Assembly: GCA_016721875.1 (NCBI GenBank)
Contig: JADKHG010000003.1
Location: forward strand, 310,001 to 374,000
Length of the DNA stretch: 64,000 nt
DNA from: Sphingomonadales bacterium
GTDB taxonomy: Bacteria; Pseudomonadota; Alphaproteobacteria; Sphingomonadales; Sphingomonadaceae
Reading direction: 5' to 3'
The translations under genes were made by a program, and so were the position numbers. Positions within the stretch are counted from its first letter, which is position 1; the number at the start of each line of letters is the position of its first letter. Shown here piece by piece: positions 1-9,190 of the stretch. A model generated the notes under the pieces. That model was not told where the DNA came from and did not search any database. It worked only from the letters and a program-made list of their open reading frames with translations.

Positions 1-2194
1 CATGGATACCCTCTACCACAGCCCATGCAATGGCGAGGCCGTCATAGGTCGAGGTGCCACGCCCGACTTCGTCCAATATCACAAAGCTGCGTTCGGTCGC
101 TTGCGCCAGAATCGCGGCGGTTTCGACCATCTCGACCATGAAAGTGGAACGCCCGCGCGCCAGATTGTCCGACGCACCCACCCGGCTGAACAATCGGTCG
201 ACGATCCCCAGCCGCGCCGATGTCGCAGGCACATAGCTGCCCGCCTGCGCGAGAATAACGATCAGCGCATTTTGCCGCAAAAAGGTGGATTTACCGCCCA
301 TATTGGGGCCGCTGACCAGCCAGAGACGCTTGTCCGGCGCAAGCCCGCAATCATTGGCGATGAAGCGGTCGCCGCTTTTCGCCAGTGCGCTTTCGACAAC
401 CGGATGCCGCCCGCCCTTGATATGCAATTCATTGCCCGCAACAAAGTCCGGCAGGCACCAGCGCCCCTCGACCGCCCGTTCAGCCAGCGCCGCCGCAACA
501 TCGATCCGCGCCAGCGCATCGGCACTTGCCGCTATCGCATTGCGCCGATCGAGGACATGCCCGATCAGCTCCTCCAGATGCGCAGCCTCTGCCGCCAGCG
601 CGTGGCCCGAGGCTTGCCCGATCCGCAACGCCTCTTCATGCAATTCGGGCGAGTTGAATCGCACCGCGCCTGCCATGGTCTGCCGATGGGTAAAGCCGCT
701 GCCCGCTGCCATTAGCGGGTCGGCATTTTTCGCGGGCACTTCGATGAAATAGCCCAGCACGCCATTGTGACGGATTTTGAGCGAGGCGACGCCGGTCGAT
801 GCCCGGTAGCGCGCCTCCATCGCCGCAACCGCTGCCCGGCCATCACGCCCAGCGAGGCGAAGCGCGTCAAGCGCCGCATCATATCCTTCGGCTATATAGC
901 CGCCCTGACCGGTTTCGGTCGGCGGGGATGCGACCAATGCGCGGGTGAACAGGTCAACCATAGCCCCGTGCCCGTCAAGACTGGGCAGCAGGCTTTCAAG
1001 CAATGCGGGTCGTTCCGCCATTGCCCCCAGCCGTTCGCGCAAGATGCGCGCACCATCAAGACCATCGCGAATCTGGCCTAAGTCGCGCGGGCTTCCCCTG
1101 CCCGCCACAACGCGGCCCAATGCGCGAGCAATATCGGGCAGTTGGCGCAGGGCAGCCCGAACACTGTCGCGCAGCAACGGCGCATCATGGAACCATTGGA
1201 CGAGGGCAAGGCGCCCCTCGATCGCGCCCTTGTCCATCAGCGGAGCCGAGAGGTCGGAGGCCAACATCCGCGCGCCCGCGCCGGTGATAGTCCGGTCAAT
1301 CTCGGCCAGCAAAGATCCGGCCCTTCCGCCACCATTGGCGGAACGCGTTATTTCCAGACTGTCCCGGGTCGCTTGATCGATCAGCAGATAATGCTGCACT
1401 TCGCGCCGCACCGGCATTTTCAGGAAGGGCATTTTCCCTTGCCCGACATGGTCAAGATAGGCGAGAAGTCCGCCTGCCGCTGCTAACTCTGCCCGGCTAA
1501 GCGATGCGAAATCTCCGCCGCCGAAATGTGCAGCAAGTGCGCCTTTACCCCCGACGCTGTCGAAATCCGTCCTAGGGCGCTCGATCGTTCCATAGGGCAT
1601 CGCCGCAAAACCCTCGGCAGCAACGATTTCACTTGGCCCCAGCCGCGCCAGTTCGGCCTCAAGCGATGCCGCCGCGACGCAGCTTACCTCGAAATACCCA
1701 GTCGAAATATCCGCCGCTGCCAATCCAATCTCACCGCCAGCTTCGGCTAGCGCGACCAGGATATTCGACGCCCAACTGTCGAGCAGACTGTCCTCGGTCA
1801 AAGTCCCTGCGGTTACAAAACGGATTATATCGCGCGCAACCAGCGCCTTTGACCCGCCGCGCGCCTTTGCCTGTTCGGGGCTTTCGGTCTGTTCGGCGAT
1901 GGCAACACGGTGCCCTCCCTTGATCAGCCGCGCCAGATAGCCCTCCGCCGCATGCACTGGCACGCCACACATCGGGATCGGCGCGCCGCCATGTTCGCCA
2001 CGTGAAGTGAGTGCAATGTCCAGCGTTTGTGATGCGACCCGCGCATCGTCGAAAAACAGCTCGAAAAAATCGCCCATGCGGTAGAAAAGCAGACAGTCGC
2101 CCGCCTTTTCCTTCAACGCCAGATATTGCACCATCATTGGTGTCGGCGCGGCAAGCCCTGGCAACGCGGCATTTTTGGCGGGGCGTGAGTCCAT
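1..2194 (-). CDS. mutS: DNA mismatch repair protein MutS (3' end outside window)
   Basis: MutS binds base mismatches and small loops and recruits MutL. About 731 residues of a usual 850-880 are present; the reading frame is open from an ATG at 2194 to the left edge, so the C-terminus is missing. The N-terminal mismatch-recognition domain shows the Phe-x-Glu element as GDFFELFFDD (about residues 36-45). The ATPase domain shows Walker A GPNMGGKST near residues 628-636, and a DEVGRGTSTYDG block close to the window edge. I checked the frame at several points and found no break. It is divergent from the malic enzyme gene at 2350. Identity is certain. The start is the first in-frame ATG before the conserved N-terminal block. 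Confidence 0.96.
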   Translation of the reverse strand, partial: MDSRPAKNAALPGLAAPTPMMVQYLALKEKAGDCLLFYRMGDFFELFFDDARVASQTLDIALTSRGEHGGAPIPMCGVPVHAAEGYLARLIKGGHRVAIAEQTESPEQAKARGGSKALVARDIIRFVTAGTLTEDSLLDSWASNILVALAEAGGEIGLAAADISTGYFEVSCVAAASLEAELARLGPSEIVAAEGFAAMPYGTIERPRTDFDSVGGKGALAAHFGGGDFASLSRAELAAAGGLLAYLDHVGQGKMPFLKMPVRREVQHYLLIDQATRDSLEITRSANGGGRAGSLLAEIDRTITGAGARMLASDLSAPLMDKGAIEGRLALVQWFHDAPLLRDSVRAALRQLPDIARALGRVVAGRGSPRDLGQIRDGLDGARILRERLGAMAERPALLESLLPSLDGHGAMVDLFTRALVASPPTETGQGGYIAEGYDAALDALRLAGRDGRAAVAAMEARYRASTGVASLKIRHNGVLGYFIEVPAKNADPLMAAGSGFTHRQTMAGAVRFNSPELHEEALRIGQASGHALAAEAAHLEELIGHVLDRRNAIAASADALARIDVAAALAERAVEGRWCLPDFVAGNELHIKGGRHPVVESALAKSGDRFIANDCGLAPDKRLWLVSGPNMGGKSTFLRQNALIVILAQAGSYVPATSARLGIVDRLFSRVGASDNLARGRSTFMVEMVETAAILAQATERSFVILDEVGRGTSTYDGLAIAWAVVEGIH

Positions 2195-2349
2195 GCCATT
2201 GGCATAGCCGCTTTGCCGCACCGTGCAACTCTGCCCGGCTATACTATCGAGCGCAGGAATATAAAATCTGCGGATAAATCATTGCGCAGCGCTTCTGATT
2301 GTCGCTAGGACAAAGCCCTATCCATATAAATCAAGGCGACACCGCACCC

Positions 2350-4614
2350 ATGAGCGAAAGCGACGTGAAATTCACCGCCCAAGAGGCTCTGCTCTTCCAT
2401 TCGCAGGGGCGGCCGGGCAAGATCGAGATTGTTGCAACGAAGCCTATGGCCACACAGCGCGACCTGAGCCTTGCCTATTCGCCGGGCGTCGCCATTCCAG
2501 TGCAGGCCATCGCCGACGATCCGGCAACCGCCTATGATTACACTGCAAAGGGCAATCTGGTTGCAGTGATTTCCAATGGCACTGCGATTCTGGGCATGGG
2601 CAATCTGGGTGCGCTCGCGTCTAAGCCAGTGATGGAAGGCAAGGCCGTCCTCTTCAAACGCTTTGCCGATGTCGACTCAATCGACATCGAAGTGAAAACC
2701 GAAGATGTCGATCGCTTCATCGACTGTGTCGAACTGCTTGAACCGACCTTTGGCGGAATCAATCTGGAGGATATCAAGGCCCCTGAATGCTTCATCATCG
2801 AGCAGACTTTGCGCGAGAAAATGAACATTCCGGTATTCCATGATGATCAGCATGGCACCGCGATTATCTCCGCCGCAGGGCTGATCAACGCCTGCCTGCT
2901 TACCGACCGGAAACTGTCCGAGGTTAAGATTGTAGTCAATGGCGCTGGAGCAGCCGCGATAGCCTGCACCGAATTGGTCAAGGCCATGGGTGTCCGCCAC
3001 GAAAATGTGATCATGTGCGACAGCAAGGGCGTGATCTGGCAACTCCGTCCCAACAATATGGACCAGTGGAAATCGGCGCATGCCGTGCCGACAGAATGCC
3101 GGACACTGGCTGAAGCCATGAAAGGCGCTGATGTCTTTCTTGGCCTGTCAGTCAAAGGCGCGGTATCGCAAGACATGGTTAAGTCGATGGCCGACCAGCC
3201 GATCATTTTTGCAATGGCCAACCCTGACCCGGAAATTACTCCGCCCGATGCGATGGAAGTGCGACCCGATGCTATTGTTGCCACCGGGCGCTCAGATTAT
3301 CCCAATCAGGTCAACAATGTCCTAGGCTTTCCCTTCATTTTCCGCGGCGCGCTTGATGTTCGGGCCACGACAATCAACGAGGAAATGAAGATTGCCGCCG
3401 CCAATGCAATTGCCGAACTGGCACGCGAAACTGTGCATGAGGAAGTGGCGGCCGCCTATGGCGGCAATGCGCAAAGCTTTGGCCGCGATTATATCATCCC
3501 AGCCCCCTTTGATCCGCGCTTGATTGAGGTCGTATCGTCGGCCGTCGCCAAGGCTGCAATGGAAACAGGCGTGGCGCAAAAGCCGATTACCGATATGGAT
3601 GCCTATCGCGCTTCGCTCCGCGCACGGCAGAACCCGACAACATCAGTGATGGCGCAAGTCTATACTGCGGCTCGCAAAGATCCCAAGCGGGTGATTTTCG
3701 CTGAGGCCGAGGAAGATGTGGTGCTTCGCGCCGCCGTGCAATTCCGTCAGGATGGTTATGGCACACCGGTGCTGATTGGTCGCGATGCAACAGTTCTGGA
3801 AAAACTGAGAGGTTTGGGCGTCACCGACCCCGACAGCTATGAAATCCACAACAGCGTTTCGAGTCCTCTGGTCGATTCTATGGTCGAACGACTGTATCTG
3901 CGGATGCAACGGCGCGGTTATCTGAAGCGCGATATTCGCCGTATGGTCAATCGTGACCGTAATATGTTCGGCGCGCTGTTGCTGCAGATGGATCAGGGCG
4001 ATGCGATGATCACCGGTGTCACTCGCACCTTTGCCCAATCTATGCGCGAACTGCGCCGCGTGCTTGATCCGAAGAAGGACGAAATCCCCTTTGGCATCCA
4101 CGTCATGGTTGGCAAAACCCACACCGTATTCATGGCCGACACCACGGTCAACGAACGCCCGACGGCCGAAGAGCTCGCGCATATTGCCGAAAAAACCGCA
4201 GGCGTCGCTCGCCGCATGGGCCATACGCCGCGCGTAGCCTTTCTGTCCTATTCTACCTTTGGCAATCCGGCTGGCAACTGGCTGGAGACTGTCCGGGGCG
4301 CTGTCGCGTTGCTTGACCAGCGCAAGCCGGGGTTTGAGTATGAAGGCGAAATGGCACCCGACGTGGCGCTAAACCCTACGGTAATGGCAAACTATCCGTT
4401 CTGCCGTCTGTCGGGACCTGCTAATGTGCTCGTGATGCCGGGGCTGCAATCCGCCAATTTGGGCGCAAAGCTGTTGCGCGAACTGGGCGGCGATCAGATT
4501 ATTGGCCCGATGCTGATCGGTCTGGAAAAGCCAGTGCAAGTAGCAACAATGGCTTCGAGTGCTTCGGAATTGGTAGCGCTGGCGGTGTTGGCTTCAACCG
4601 GGGTGGCCGGTTAG
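2350..4614 (+). CDS. maeB: NADP-dependent malic enzyme with C-terminal phosphotransacetylase-like domain
   Basis: Converts malate to pyruvate and CO2 with reduction of NADP (MaeB type). The 754-residue product has the malic enzyme domains in about residues 1-430 (N-terminal block with AYSPGVA; central FHDDQHGTAI metal/substrate region; nucleotide-binding VVNGAGAAA). A C-terminal phosphate acetyl/butyryl transferase-like domain follows (about 440-754), which in MaeB enzymes is regulatory rather than catalytic. I chose the ATG at 2350, which gives the normal N-terminus; an upstream TTG at 2299 would add 17 residues of non-conserved sequence. Divergent from mutS, convergent with bamE 13 bp downstream. 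The NADP preference is inferred from the fused architecture. Confidence 0.95.
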   Translation: MSESDVKFTAQEALLFHSQGRPGKIEIVATKPMATQRDLSLAYSPGVAIPVQAIADDPATAYDYTAKGNLVAVISNGTAILGMGNLGALASKPVMEGKAVLFKRFADVDSIDIEVKTEDVDRFIDCVELLEPTFGGINLEDIKAPECFIIEQTLREKMNIPVFHDDQHGTAIISAAGLINACLLTDRKLSEVKIVVNGAGAAAIACTELVKAMGVRHENVIMCDSKGVIWQLRPNNMDQWKSAHAVPTECRTLAEAMKGADVFLGLSVKGAVSQDMVKSMADQPIIFAMANPDPEITPPDAMEVRPDAIVATGRSDYPNQVNNVLGFPFIFRGALDVRATTINEEMKIAAANAIAELARETVHEEVAAAYGGNAQSFGRDYIIPAPFDPRLIEVVSSAVAKAAMETGVAQKPITDMDAYRASLRARQNPTTSVMAQVYTAARKDPKRVIFAEAEEDVVLRAAVQFRQDGYGTPVLIGRDATVLEKLRGLGVTDPDSYEIHNSVSSPLVDSMVERLYLRMQRRGYLKRDIRRMVNRDRNMFGALLLQMDQGDAMITGVTRTFAQSMRELRRVLDPKKDEIPFGIHVMVGKTHTVFMADTTVNERPTAEELAHIAEKTAGVARRMGHTPRVAFLSYSTFGNPAGNWLETVRGAVALLDQRKPGFEYEGEMAPDVALNPTVMANYPFCRLSGPANVLVMPGLQSANLGAKLLRELGGDQIIGPMLIGLEKPVQVATMASSASELVALAVLASTGVAG

Positions 4615-4627
4615 GCCGTCATCAGAG

Positions 4628-5110
4628 TCAATTTGGACCGTTCGCTCCACCACCACCCGCTCCCGGTGCGCCGACCGCACCGATATTGCCGAACAATTCT
4701 TCAAAGAAGCTGGTGTTGCGGCCCAGTGTCGGGGTCTTGTCACCCTCAGGCGACAGATTGACGATCGATTCCTTGCCCGTCTGCTTGACTGCAACGACAT
4801 TGCCCGCAGGGTCGAAATTCACTTTGAGCACATATTGCTCCGCCGCACGCGGATTGCGGAAAGCGAGCTGCTTTGCATCGCGTGCAAAATAATACCATTC
4901 GTTGGTATTGAACTGCCCGGTGAAAGTTGGGCGGCCCAGCGAGGCTTCGACCGATTGTTTGTTGTCAACACCTGGCTGCACCGAGCTCAGCAGCGTCTGG
5001 TCGCCGATATAGCCTTGATGCGAGCGCAATTGCGTGCATCCTTGCGCAAAAAGCGTGGCTCCGCCGAGCAGGGTAAGACTGGCAAGTCGGGTCATTTTGG
5101 AGCGGAACAT
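4628..5110 (-). CDS. bamE: Outer membrane assembly lipoprotein BamE (SmpA/OmlA family)
   Basis: Small lipoprotein of the BAM complex that inserts beta-barrel proteins into the outer membrane. 160 residues: an N-terminal basic and hydrophobic signal, then a lipobox-like AQGC with the lipidated Cys near residue 25, then the SmpA/OmlA fold (YIGDQTLLSSVQPG, followed by LGRPTF and EWYYFA). The C-terminal tail is Gly/Asn-rich and looks disordered. It is convergent with the malic enzyme gene and divergent from the cytochrome bc1 chaperone gene at 5196. The family call rests on the lipobox plus the VQPGxDxxxVxxxLGxP pattern typical of BamE. Confidence 0.9.
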   Translation of the reverse strand: MFRSKMTRLASLTLLGGATLFAQGCTQLRSHQGYIGDQTLLSSVQPGVDNKQSVEASLGRPTFTGQFNTNEWYYFARDAKQLAFRNPRAAEQYVLKVNFDPAGNVVAVKQTGKESIVNLSPEGDKTPTLGRNTSFFEELFGNIGAVGAPGAGGGGANGPN

Positions 5111-5195
5111 TCAGATTGCCTTTGTGCGGTTTAACGGGCCTTGCCATTGCATCCTTGCACGGCAATAGCAATATGCTTTGGCAAGATGAACCGCC

Positions 5196-5720
5196 TTGGG
5201 AATATTCAAAAACCTCTTCAAACCCGCTGCGCCCGATCCGCGCGATGCGTTGATTCCTTTGTATAACCAGATTGTTGCCAAGGCGCGGTTGCCGCACTGG
5301 TATGTCGAGGGTGACGTTCCTGACAGCGTCGATGGCCGATTTGATATGGTGGCAACGATATTGTCACTGGTGCTGTTACGGCTAGAGCCCGAGCGCGATC
5401 ATGCAGCGGCTAATGCCTTCCTAACCGAGATATTCGTTGATGATATGGATGCGCAGCTGCGCGAATTCGGCATTGGAGACATGATTGTCGGAAAGCATGT
5501 CGGTAAACTGATGGGGGCGCTGGGCGGACGACTGGGCGCGCTGCGTGCGGCTCTGGCTGAGGGCGGTGACCTTGACGAATTTGTGACCCGCAACCTCTAT
5601 CGCGGCGAAACGGTCGATGCCGCGAAACGCGAGGCTGTTGTGCGTGAATTGCGAACCCTCGCCACCGCACTTGACGCTGTTGCATCTGATGCGCTGGTTT
5701 CCGGGGATGCGCCATGGTGA
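5196..5720 (+). CDS. Ubiquinol-cytochrome c chaperone family protein (CBP3-like)
   Basis: Bacterial relative of mitochondrial CBP3, which assists assembly of cytochrome b in the bc1 complex. 174 residues, soluble, beginning MGIFKNLFKP, followed by the family block of ALIPLYNQIVAKAR, PHWYVEGDVPDSVDGRFD and a helical C-terminal half containing MGKLMGALGGRLGAL-like sequence. The start codon is a TTG at 5196; no in-frame ATG lies nearby and the peptide start matches the family. The last codons overlap the start of the DUF177 gene at 5714, indicating translational coupling. A role in bc1 assembly is taken from the family, not shown by the window. Confidence 0.8.
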   Translation: MGIFKNLFKPAAPDPRDALIPLYNQIVAKARLPHWYVEGDVPDSVDGRFDMVATILSLVLLRLEPERDHAAANAFLTEIFVDDMDAQLREFGIGDMIVGKHVGKLMGALGGRLGALRAALAEGGDLDEFVTRNLYRGETVDAAKREAVVRELRTLATALDAVASDALVSGDAPW

Positions 5721-6244
5721 TCGAACCCGAATTCAGCCGCTTGATCCCGTTATCCGAAATCGGCGTTGGCGCTGTTGAACGACAAATTAGGGCCAATACA
5801 GAAGAGCTTGCCGCGCTGGCAAAACGGTTCGAACTGCCTTCTATAGAGAAACTGGAAGCAAAGCTGGCGGTGCGCCGCGACGGCGAGGCAATCCTTGTCG
5901 AAGGCGGTATGGCTGCGTCGGTTACCCAGTCTTGTGTGATAACCGGCGATCCGGTGGCTGCCGGTATAGACGAACCCATGCTGATCCGTTTCGTGCGCGA
6001 ACCTGAATACGCCCCCGATAGCGAAATCGAACTCGAAACCGAAGACTGCGATTCGATGTTTCACGATGGCAAAACCATCGATTTGGGAGAAGCCGCCGCG
6101 CAGAGCCTGTTACTCGCGCTCAATCCTTTCCCCCGCGGACCCAATGCGGAGACTTTTATGAAAGAAGCCGGGGTGAAAGACGAGAGTGAGGCTGGGCCTT
6201 TTGGTGCACTGGCCGCGTTGAAGGATAAATTGGGGAAAAGCTGA
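5714..6244 (+). CDS. DUF177 (YceD-like) protein
   Basis: 176-residue protein of the DUF177/YceD family. In many bacteria the gene stands beside rpmF and plsX and is connected with 23S rRNA maturation; here rpmF is not adjacent. Visible features are a central QSCVITGDPV segment, the family's conserved Cys region, an acidic ETEDCDSMFHDGKTIDLGE stretch and the C-terminal ALNPFPRGP motif. It overlaps the preceding chaperone gene by 7 bp and is followed 4 bp later by a CDP-alcohol phosphotransferase gene, so the three are probably one transcript. The biochemical role is unproven. Confidence 0.82.
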   Translation: MVIEPEFSRLIPLSEIGVGAVERQIRANTEELAALAKRFELPSIEKLEAKLAVRRDGEAILVEGGMAASVTQSCVITGDPVAAGIDEPMLIRFVREPEYAPDSEIELETEDCDSMFHDGKTIDLGEAAAQSLLLALNPFPRGPNAETFMKEAGVKDESEAGPFGALAALKDKLGKS

Positions 6245-6248
6245 CCCC

Positions 6249-6845
6249 ATGTTCGACGCCCAACTGCGCAAGCTCATCGATCCCGCACTCAACCGCGCGG
6301 CTACGGCAATCGCGCGCAGCAGAGTCAGCGCCAATGCGATCACGCTGGCCGGGGCGGCTTTGGTCGCCCCGCTTTTCTACGCCCTTTTGTTGCAGCAATG
6401 GCAGGTTGCACTCGGGCTGATCGTCGCAAACCGCTTGCTAGACGGCCTTGACGGCGCGGTGGCACGCATTCGAGGTCCCAGCCTTTGGGGCGGCTATCTT
6501 GATTCACTTTGCGACTATCTCTTCTATGTTGCGGTTCCGGTCGGCTTCGCCTTTGCCGCCCCCGCAAACGAATTGTCCGCGCTGTTGCTATTGGCCAGTT
6601 TCACCTTGACCGCAGTCAGCTTCCTCGCGCTGGCTGCAATATTGGCGGGCCGCGATTTGGGGCATGGCGACAAAGCCTTCAGCTACTCGACCGGATTGAT
6701 GGAAGGCGGAGAAACCATTGGCTTCTTCCTTGCATTTTGCCTGTTCCCAGCTTTGTTTCCGCAACTGGCACTCGTCTTTGCTGCGCTTTGCCTTCTGACC
6801 GTGGCGCAGCGTCTGTGGATGGCGCGCAAGTTGCTCAAAGCTTAG
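6249..6845 (+). CDS. CDP-alcohol phosphatidyltransferase family membrane enzyme
   Basis: Integral membrane enzyme of the family that transfers a phospho-alcohol from a CDP-linked donor. The 198-residue protein contains the complete catalytic signature DGx2ARx8Gx3Dx3D at about residues 65-88 (DGAVARIRG onward), which coordinates the metal ions. Around it lie about five or six hydrophobic segments. Substrate cannot be read from the sequence; phosphatidylglycerophosphate, phosphatidylserine or a headgroup of another lipid are all possible. It is the last gene of the operon 5196-6845 and converges on, with a 10-bp overlap, the ABM-domain gene on the other strand. Confidence 0.88.
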   Translation: MFDAQLRKLIDPALNRAATAIARSRVSANAITLAGAALVAPLFYALLLQQWQVALGLIVANRLLDGLDGAVARIRGPSLWGGYLDSLCDYLFYVAVPVGFAFAAPANELSALLLLASFTLTAVSFLALAAILAGRDLGHGDKAFSYSTGLMEGGETIGFFLAFCLFPALFPQLALVFAALCLLTVAQRLWMARKLLKA

Positions 6846-7149
6846 CCAGATCGGCCGGATTAACTGCTTCGCCTAAAAAGATTTCCATCACCGGCGGTTC
6901 ATCCGACAGCGAGCGCAATGCCGCCACAAAGGCTCCCGACTCCGGCACCGCAAAATGCGCGAGCAGGCTGGCGGCATCAGCCCATTTTTCGACAAAGACC
7001 AGACGGTCTGGATGTTCGACATCGTAGTGGCAATTGTGCGCGATACAGCCAGGTTCGGCACGGGACCGCATGCAATGCGCCACTGCCTCTGCCTCAATCG
7101 CCGCGCGGTTCTGTGCATTGGTGATGACATGGCCTGTGATGATGATCAT
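6835..7149 (-). CDS. Putative quinol monooxygenase / antibiotic biosynthesis monooxygenase (ABM) domain protein
   Basis: 104-residue single-domain protein of the ABM ferredoxin-like fold. It shows GHVITNAQNR at the first strand, EPGCIAHNCHYDVEHPDR in the middle and the characteristic VFVEKWAD followed by LLAHF. Related enzymes (YgiN type) oxidise quinols or polyketide aromatics without cofactors; the substrate here is unknown. Its ATG overlaps the stop of the upstream thioesterase gene, so the two are likely co-translated. Confidence 0.8.
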   Translation of the reverse strand: MIIITGHVITNAQNRAAIEAEAVAHCMRSRAEPGCIAHNCHYDVEHPDRLVFVEKWADAASLLAHFAVPESGAFVAALRSLSDEPPVMEIFLGEAVNPADLAKL

Positions 7150-7550
7150 TCTTGTCCTTCCAAAAACGGCGCCGCCACCTCATCGCGCACCCGCATCAAC
7201 CGACCTGATGCGCGGTCGAGCATTGCCCATGTGGTGTTGGCGCTGACAATCGTCTTGCCCGCAGCATTCACAAACTCCACCCGCCGGTCAAACTGCGCGC
7301 CCTTGGGTGGCTTTTCGATCCAGGTCCGAGCGGTAACATGCTCACCCAGCTTCACATTGCCGCGATAGTCAATCTCGTGCCGGGTCACGACCCAGATATA
7401 AGCAGCGACATGCTCTGGGCTGGCAGTGGCAGTCCAATGTGCGGTCGCCATATCCTGAATCCACCGCACCCAGACCGCGTTGTTGACATGGCCGAGCTCG
7501 TCAATGTCGGCAGGGGTGGGGGTGAATTGGAGGGTGAAGGGTTTCGACAT
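7146..7550 (-). CDS. Acyl-CoA thioesterase, 4-hydroxybenzoyl-CoA thioesterase/YbgC-like hotdog fold
   Basis: About 134 residues with the hotdog thioesterase layout. The N-terminal DIDELGHVNNAVWVRW carries the catalytic-type Asp and the HxNN element; RHEIDYRGNVKLGEHV and a terminal strand with TTWAMLDRASGR follow. Such enzymes hydrolyse acyl- or aryl-CoA esters. I place the start at MSKPF (7550) rather than three codons upstream, because it begins the conserved strand. The stop overlaps the downstream ABM gene (ATGA-type overlap), forming a two-gene unit. Substrate is not assignable. Confidence 0.85.
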   Translation of the reverse strand: MSKPFTLQFTPTPADIDELGHVNNAVWVRWIQDMATAHWTATASPEHVAAYIWVVTRHEIDYRGNVKLGEHVTARTWIEKPPKGAQFDRRVEFVNAAGKTIVSANTTWAMLDRASGRLMRVRDEVAAPFLEGQE

Positions 7551-7592
7551 GCCGCGCACTTTAGCCGAGCCGCAGTAGATGGAAAGCGGAAC

Positions 7593-8189
7593 TCAGTCGA
7601 TGTTTCCGCAGCGTTTTTGGATATCCGCCGCCATGGCATCAAGTCCCCGCGATACCGATGTATCGAATGCGCGTTGCAATTCTCCAGGACCACCCGACCA
7701 GTAACTCATATGCGACGCACCGCCGCGATAGCTTTGCTCCGTAGCAACGCCCGTTGCGTCGGTTGATTTCAAGCGAAACACGATGCTCGCACTCATATTG
7801 CTTTCGGTATTGGCGATCCAGGCCTTGGTGATTGCGATATCGACCGGAGGAGAATCCTGCAGCTCTCCACCCGCAGCCGCGAAGTTGACGGCAATTTTGC
7901 GGCTTTTCAACGCGGCGATCATCGAGCGCAGCCATGCGTCACGGTCAACCGGCGCATGGATTGCCCGTCCGAAATAAACTCCGATCATCTCTGGGCTGCG
8001 CCGCTCATCGACAAGGCTGGCTATGCTCACACTGCATGGTTTTGCATCTTTGGGCAGCTTCAACTCGCCGGGATTGCTTTCGACATAGGTTGCCGCCAAT
8101 TCCATTGGTTTGGGGGCGGCATGCGCCGCCACCCCACACACTATCACCGAAACCGCTGCTAAAGCGGCATGTCCGAGCGAGTTGCGCAC
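7593..8189 (-). CDS. Exported protein of unknown function
   Basis: I do not recognise the family with confidence. With a GTG start at 8189, five bases after the stop of the upstream gene and with GGA at suitable distance, the product begins VRNSLGHAALAAV, a signal peptide ending near AAHAA. The mature part (about 175 residues) has PCSVSIASLVDERRSPEMIG, faintly like YajG-type lipoproteins, and ends QKRCGNID. A longer form starting at 8252 would overlap the preceding gene and bury the signal peptide, so I prefer the GTG. It lies directly downstream of another exported protein and is probably co-transcribed with it. Confidence 0.6.
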   Translation of the reverse strand: MRNSLGHAALAAVSVIVCGVAAHAAPKPMELAATYVESNPGELKLPKDAKPCSVSIASLVDERRSPEMIGVYFGRAIHAPVDRDAWLRSMIAALKSRKIAVNFAAAGGELQDSPPVDIAITKAWIANTESNMSASIVFRLKSTDATGVATEQSYRGGASHMSYWSGGPGELQRAFDTSVSRGLDAMAADIQKRCGNID

Positions 8190-8193
8190 GCGA

Positions 8194-9093
8194 TCAGTCC
8201 ATATACTCGACGTTGATGAAGCTGCCATCCCACAGCAAAGTGGTCCGTTCATTGGCAGGCGTTTGCGGCCGCCCCGTAAAGCCGCCCGATGTAGTGCGCT
8301 TGTTTTTCTTGTCGTTCAGCAATTTGATGTCATCCGCCGTCAAGGCCATAGTCCGCTGCGTCAAAGAAGGGAGATTTGCAAATGCAAGCTGCAGCGCCTT
8401 GCGGGTAACAGCCCCGTTGTCGGCGCTCCATAGCGGCGCATTAAGCTCCTTGTCAGTGCCCGCTGACTTCAACAGCACCACGCTGGTAACACGTGTGGCA
8501 TAGGCCAGATTTTTGGCGCTCAAACGCTTTTCTGCCTTACCCTTGGCAGAGGCCGGAATCGCTTTATTGGCAACTTCGATTTTGGCAACGACGCGAACGG
8601 CATCAAAAGTCGGCGACAGGTCATAGCTATATTCGACAAAGGCAATCTGTTTTGCGCTGGTCGCATCGAGCAAGGCGCTTTTCCCTGCAACCGAGCTGTC
8701 CTTGCCAAAGGCCGCATCAGGGTTCGACTTGAACCATTCCATGTCGCCAAACGAAGCCTTTGCAGTATCAATCGCCAGCGCATCTGCATCAAAATCAGCC
8801 ATCGCGGTACGGACCGGTCCGACCAGCTCTTCTGCCTTTTTGGCACGCGCCGAATCCACCGCCGCTCCAATCAATCCGCCCAACAAACCACCGCCGGTTG
8901 CGACCGCAATATTGGACGGATTAATGTCTGTCTTGATCTCAGATTGTGCCACCATGACTTGCAAGGTGCGTCCGCCTTCGACTGCAGAAGTTTGCACAAC
9001 AACCGGTGCGACTGTTGAGGCTGCCGATACAGTAACCGGCGCTGCGACAGCAAGCATAGCGCTCACCGTCAGTAAACTGACGTATTTTTTCAT
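8194..9093 (-). CDS. Exported protein of unknown function with glycine-zipper segment
   Basis: 299 residues from the ATG at 9093, which follows a GGGGA ribosome-binding site; an upstream ATG at 9117 would spoil the signal peptide. The signal peptide is MKKYVSLLTVSAMLAV ending near VSA. The mature protein carries a short Gly-rich segment (GGGLLGGLIGAAVDSA, about residues 68-83) that could insert in or touch membrane. The rest is a mixed alpha/beta domain without motifs I can name. It forms a likely two-gene operon with the exported protein at 7593. Confidence 0.65.
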   Translation of the reverse strand: MKKYVSLLTVSAMLAVAAPVTVSAASTVAPVVVQTSAVEGGRTLQVMVAQSEIKTDINPSNIAVATGGGLLGGLIGAAVDSARAKKAEELVGPVRTAMADFDADALAIDTAKASFGDMEWFKSNPDAAFGKDSSVAGKSALLDATSAKQIAFVEYSYDLSPTFDAVRVVAKIEVANKAIPASAKGKAEKRLSAKNLAYATRVTSVVLLKSAGTDKELNAPLWSADNGAVTRKALQLAFANLPSLTQRTMALTADDIKLLNDKKNKRTTSGGFTGRPQTPANERTTLLWDGSFINVEYMD

Positions 9094-9190
9094 AAATCCC
9101 CCATCTGCAAACAACACATTTACTGCGTCTGGATGAACGATATTCAGAAATTCAGAAACTTACAAGAACGGAATGGGTCTAGAATGTGAT

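Noticed and set aside
1731..2228. 165-residue minus-strand frame at the mutS start
   Set aside because: Overlaps mutS in another frame; the MutS frame is continuous from 2194 to the window edge.
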